Of a DNA stretch of 16,249 nt, positions 13,504 to 16,249 are shown piece by piece. Position numbers and translations under genes: made by a program. Under the pieces are notes generated by a model. That model worked only from the letters and a program-made list of their open reading frames with translations. It was not told where the DNA came from and did not search any database. The first letter of the stretch is position 1, and every line of letters begins with the position of its first letter. Source of the DNA: an uncultured Mollicutes bacterium. Lineage in GTDB: Bacteria; Bacillota_I; Bacilli_A; RFN20; CAG-826. The DNA is taken from NCBI GenBank assembly GCA_900549975.1, contig URQK01000031.1, positions 1 to 16,249 on the forward strand, written 5' to 3'.

Positions 13504-15009
13504 ATGGAAGAAAGAGAATTAACAGACCAAGAGTTAATTAGAAGACAAAAAGTAGAAAAATTAAAAGAATTAAATATCGACCCATTTGGACAAGCTTATG
13601 AAAGAACATGTTATTCTAGCGATATTCGCGCTAAAGTGGAAGGCTTAACACATGAGGAAGTTGAAGCATTAGATTTACATGTTTCAATTGCGGGTCGTAT
13701 TATGTTTATCCGTAAGATGGGAAAGGCCAGCTTCTTTTCTATCCAAGATGTAAAAGGAAAACAACAAATTTATATTAGTATTAATGACGTTGGTGAACAA
13801 GCATATGACTTATTTAAAATGGCTGACGTTGGAGATATCGTTGGTGTTAAAGGCATTGTGATGTTAACAAGAACAGGCGAACCAACTGTTAAATGTTTAG
13901 AATATACTCACTTAACTAAAGCCTTAAGACCATTACCGGAAAAATTCCATGGCTTAACTGATAAAGAAGAACGCTATAGAAGAAGATATGTTGATTTAAT
14001 AATGAATGAAGACGCTAAAAGAATTGCTATTGCTCGCCCAAGAATTATTAGAGCAGTACAAGAATATTGCGATTCTTTAGGATTTATTGAAGTTGAAACT
14101 CCAGTACTTCAACCAATTCAAGGCGGTGCAACTGCTCGTCCGTTCGTTACTCATCATAATGCTTTAAATAGAGATTTTTATTTAAGAATTGCTACAGAAT
14201 TACCATTAAAGAGATTAATCGTTGGTGGTCTTGAAAAAGTATATGAAATTGGTAGATTATTTAGAAATGAAGGTATGGATTTAACTCATAACCCAGAATT
14301 TACGACCATTGAATTATATGAAGCATATGGCGACTTATCTTCAATGATGCGTATTACCGAAGGCTTAATTAGACATGCCGCACAAAAGGTTGCTAATAAA
14401 TCAGAATTTATGAATATCTTTAATCCAGAAGGTGAATTAATTGATATTTCTAAGCCATTTAGGGTTGTTACAATGTGCGAAATGATTAAAGAAGAAACTG
14501 GCATTGATTTTAAAAATAATAACTACTCTTTAGAAGAAGCAATTGCTTTAGCTAAAGAAAAAGGTGTAGAAGTTGAAAAACACTTTACTGTAGGCCATAT
14601 TATTAATGCTTTCTTTGAAAAATTCTGTGAAGAGAAATTAATTCAACCTACATTCTTATGTGGACATCCAGTTGAAATTTCTCCTTTAACAAAGATTGAT
14701 ACAACTGATCCACGTTTTGTTCAAAGATTTGAACTTTATATTGGCGGACATGAATTCGCTAATGCATATACAGAATTAAATGATCCAATCGATCAAAGAA
14801 ATAGGTTCGTTGAACAAATGAAAGAAAGAGAAAATGGAAATGATGAAGCAAGCCAAATGGATGTTGATTTCCTTGAATCTCTTGAATATGGTATGCCACC
14901 TTGTGGCGGTGTTGGTATTGGTATTGATAGATTAGTAATGTTCTTAACCGAACAAACATCGATTAGAGAAGTAATTCTTTTCCCAACAATGAAACCATTA
15001 GATAAATAA
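13504..15009 (+). CDS. lysS: lysyl-tRNA synthetase, class II
   Basis: Charges tRNA(Lys) with lysine in the cytosol. The 501-residue length is typical. The N-terminal OB-fold anticodon domain (about 55-145) contains VSIAGRIMFIRKMGKASFFS. The class II core follows: motif 1 region (RPRIIRAVQEY...GFIEVETPVLQ), GGATARPFVTHHNAL, motif 2 FRNEG (253-257) within LFRNEGMDLTHNPEFTTIE, and motif 3 GGVGIGIDRL (468-477) near the C-terminus with FPTMKP. ATG 13504 follows GAGGTGA (13493-13499) by 4 bases. It stands 45 bases after dus, preserving the Bacillus dusB-lysS pairing, with its own TGn promoter and a terminator. No T-box-like leader is present: the dus-lysS gap is too short. Confidence 0.97.
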   Translation: MEERELTDQELIRRQKVEKLKELNIDPFGQAYERTCYSSDIRAKVEGLTHEEVEALDLHVSIAGRIMFIRKMGKASFFSIQDVKGKQQIYISINDVGEQAYDLFKMADVGDIVGVKGIVMLTRTGEPTVKCLEYTHLTKALRPLPEKFHGLTDKEERYRRRYVDLIMNEDAKRIAIARPRIIRAVQEYCDSLGFIEVETPVLQPIQGGATARPFVTHHNALNRDFYLRIATELPLKRLIVGGLEKVYEIGRLFRNEGMDLTHNPEFTTIELYEAYGDLSSMMRITEGLIRHAAQKVANKSEFMNIFNPEGELIDISKPFRVVTMCEMIKEETGIDFKNNNYSLEEAIALAKEKGVEVEKHFTVGHIINAFFEKFCEEKLIQPTFLCGHPVEISPLTKIDTTDPRFVQRFELYIGGHEFANAYTELNDPIDQRNRFVEQMKERENGNDEASQMDVDFLESLEYGMPPCGGVGIGIDRLVMFLTEQTSIREVILFPTMKPLDK

Positions 15010-15022
15010 AATACAAATTAAT

Positions 15023-15071
15023 AAAACGCATAAACAATCTCAATTAATTTTGGTAAATTATGCGTTTTTTT
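15023..15071 (+). terminator. terminator of lysS
   Basis: AAAACGCATAA (15023-15033) pairs with TTATGCGTTTT (15058-15068), a perfect 11-bp stem with a 24-base loop, and a T-run 15065-15071 follows. It closes the conserved block; the sequence after it is accessory in character. Confidence 0.75.
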
Positions 15072-15107
15072 ATTAAACTTATATTAATACTAGACTATTA
15101 TACATGC

Positions 15108-15170
15108 TTTTAACTTAAAAATTTGACTTTTAACTTAAGTTAAGTTAAAATGAAAATAATTAAGTTAAAA
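15108..15170 (+). promoter_or_regulatory. four-box symmetric operator around a sigma-A promoter
   Basis: The 11-mer TTTTAACTTAA occurs at 15108-15118 and 15128-15138, and its reverse complement TTAAGTTAAAA at 15140-15150 and 15160-15170. All four are exact. Each pair is offset by 20 bases, and the whole array is symmetric about G15139. The inner two form a 23-bp palindrome with a 1-base centre. A promoter fits inside: TTGACT (15123-15128), 17 bases, TAAAAT (15146-15151); the start near 15158 falls just before the fourth box, which touches the ribosome site AGGAGA (15170-15175). Binding would block both -35 and -10. Autorepression by the product of the gene at 15182 is inference. Confidence 0.8.
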
Positions 15171-15181
15171 GGAGAACAAAT

Positions 15182-16111
15182 ATGCTAACGAATATATTTG
15201 GAATACAAATAAAATATGAGTCATGGAATAAGAAGAAATCCTTACCTATTTATATTTTAAATAGTTATGATTTTTATGTAGCAAACTTAAAAACAGTGCG
15301 TTGCATAATGCTACAACCACTATATGAGCTTCATAGTATTCCAACACTACAAAAACAAATAGAAAAAATTAGAAAAATTGAAGATATACCTGTTGTGTTT
15401 ATGCTCAAAAACATATCTGAATATCGTAGGAAAGCATTTATCGAAAGCAATCTACCTTTTATTACTGAAAAGCAGGTTTTTTTACCATTTATAGGAACAA
15501 TACTTATGGAAGAAAGTAAAGCAAGTAAATCAATTGAAAAGTTTTTTTATTCAACCCAGCAATTATTTATATATTACTTATATAATAATGAAAAAAGACT
15601 ATATATTTCTGAGGCAAGCAAAGCATTTCCGTTTTCCGCAATGACACTTACTAGAGCTGTAAGGCAATTAGAAGATAGCGGCCTATTTATTACGGGTAAA
15701 ACAGGAGTAAATAAGTTTATAGAATCAAAATATGATAGATTAGAATTGTTTGAAAAAGCCAAATCGTATTTAGCTACACCTATTATATCAACTGGTTATA
15801 TAGATAAAACACAGGTTGATAAAAATATGGTTTTTGCCGGGGAAACTGCTTTGTCTAAAAAAACGATGTTAAACGCAAGCAAACTTATTACTTATGCGAT
15901 AAGCGAAAAGAATTATAATAAAAAAGATTTAAATGATGAATTGATAGATCCTAATAAGCAAGTTAAACTTGAAATATGGGCATATAATCCAAAACAATTC
16001 TCTAATGATAATAGCGCTGATGATATTTCCGTTATTTTGTCTTTTAAAAATACTAACGACGAAAGAATTGAAGAAGCAGTAGAATATTTACAAAAAAGAT
16101 TGTTTAAATAA
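15182..16111 (+). CDS. winged-helix regulator-like protein, likely autoregulated
   Basis: A 309-residue soluble protein. Residues about 1-120 are an alpha/beta region without a motif I know (LQKQIEKIRKIEDIPVVFML, RRKAFIESNLPFITEKQVFL). A MarR-like winged helix lies at about 124-175: QLFIYYLY, then ISEASKAFPFSAMTLTRAVRQLEDSGLFI, with the recognition helix in MTLTRAVRQLEDSG. The C-terminal domain (about 205-309) has VFAGETALSKKTML (Gly220) and VKLEIWAYNPKQF, ending in NDERIEEAVEYL. This recalls wHTH proteins related to AbiEi-type antitoxins, which repress their own promoters through inverted repeats, but the winged helix is central, not N-terminal, so that link is tentative. AGGAGA precedes ATG 15182. 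Another gene begins 69 bases downstream. No function is assigned beyond DNA binding. Confidence 0.75.
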   Translation: MLTNIFGIQIKYESWNKKKSLPIYILNSYDFYVANLKTVRCIMLQPLYELHSIPTLQKQIEKIRKIEDIPVVFMLKNISEYRRKAFIESNLPFITEKQVFLPFIGTILMEESKASKSIEKFFYSTQQLFIYYLYNNEKRLYISEASKAFPFSAMTLTRAVRQLEDSGLFITGKTGVNKFIESKYDRLELFEKAKSYLATPIISTGYIDKTQVDKNMVFAGETALSKKTMLNASKLITYAISEKNYNKKDLNDELIDPNKQVKLEIWAYNPKQFSNDNSADDISVILSFKNTNDERIEEAVEYLQKRLFK

Positions 16112-16115
16112 AATT

Positions 16116-16131
16116 ATACTTTTATAAGTAT
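16116..16131. repeat. short inverted repeat between the last two genes
   Basis: ATACTT (16116-16121) and AAGTAT (16126-16131) with a TTAT loop. There is no T-run, so it is at most a weak hairpin. No copy of the 11-bp operator box lies in this gap, which suggests the following gene is cotranscribed with the regulator or uses another signal. Confidence 0.25.
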
Positions 16132-16180
16132 TGAAATTATTTGATGAAAACAATTATACATATTTATGGAGGTGCTCAAC

Positions 16181-16249
16181 ATGAAAATAAAGCAACAAAA
16201 ACAAATTAAAATATTTTTAATAGAAGAATTTGGTAAGGAAAAAGGAAAT
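16181..16249 (+). CDS. start of an unidentified gene, cut by the window edge
   Basis: ATG 16181 follows an excellent ribosome site, GGAGGTG (16168-16174), and opens a frame of 23 codons that runs off the window. The visible N-terminus begins MKIKQQKQIKIFLIEEFG and ends KEKGN: basic, probably helical, with no signal peptide. It is too short to identify. Its close spacing after the regulator-like gene makes it the likely partner or target of that regulator. Confidence 0.7.
   Translation, partial: MKIKQQKQIKIFLIEEFGKEKGN

Noticed and set aside
1..16249. CRISPR arrays, tRNA or rRNA genes, insertion-sequence transposases
   Set aside because: I saw no evenly spaced long repeats, no tRNA T-loop or anticodon-arm signature and no transposase motif in any frame.

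Overview
The window is AT-rich chromosomal DNA from a spore-forming, low-GC Bacillota. The evidence is spoVT, yabP, yabQ and spoIIE standing in an order close to the Bacillus subtilis pth-mfd-spoVT...spoIIE-tilS-ftsH...lysS region. Strong GGAGG/GAGGTGA ribosome sites, hairpin-plus-T-tract terminators and a Spo0A-type box before spoIIE fit this. TGA ends spoIIE, so the code looks standard rather than mycoplasma-like. Compared with B. subtilis as I recall it, spoVB, mazG (yabN), yabR, hpt and the hslO/folate block are absent, and YabQ and DivIC are short. This suggests a streamlined uncultured Bacilli lineage (Erysipelotrichia/RF39-like); the exact taxon is inference.

Layout. Bases 1-227 hold no clear gene: only a reading frame open from the left edge, a long imperfect palindrome and a weak promoter. 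Bases 228-634 carry a 56-codon frame overlapping a sigma-70 region-4-like frame; they may be two halves of one broken gene. Bases 707-1024 encode a cysteine-rich double DUF1540 protein, closed by a terminator (1030-1067). A TGn-extended -10 then starts pth-mfd-spoVT-rqcP-yabP-yabQ-divIC (1123-6939), which ends in a terminator overlapping the divIC stop codon. spoIIE-tilS follow from a likely Spo0A-controlled promoter, then ftsH from its own promoter with a repeated 8-bp element in the leader. dus starts directly after the ftsH terminator without a ribosome site, and lysS has its own promoter and terminator.

From 15072 the content changes to an accessory-looking module: a 309-residue winged-helix regulator-like protein (15182-16111) followed by the start of another gene cut by the window edge. 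Its promoter is embedded in a symmetric array of four identical 11-bp boxes (15108-15170). I find this the most striking uncatalogued structure in the window.

Functional logic: the core genes combine translation upkeep (pth, rqcP, tilS, dus, lysS), transcription-coupled repair (mfd), membrane proteolysis (ftsH), division (divIC) and sporulation (spoVT, yabP, yabQ, spoIIE).
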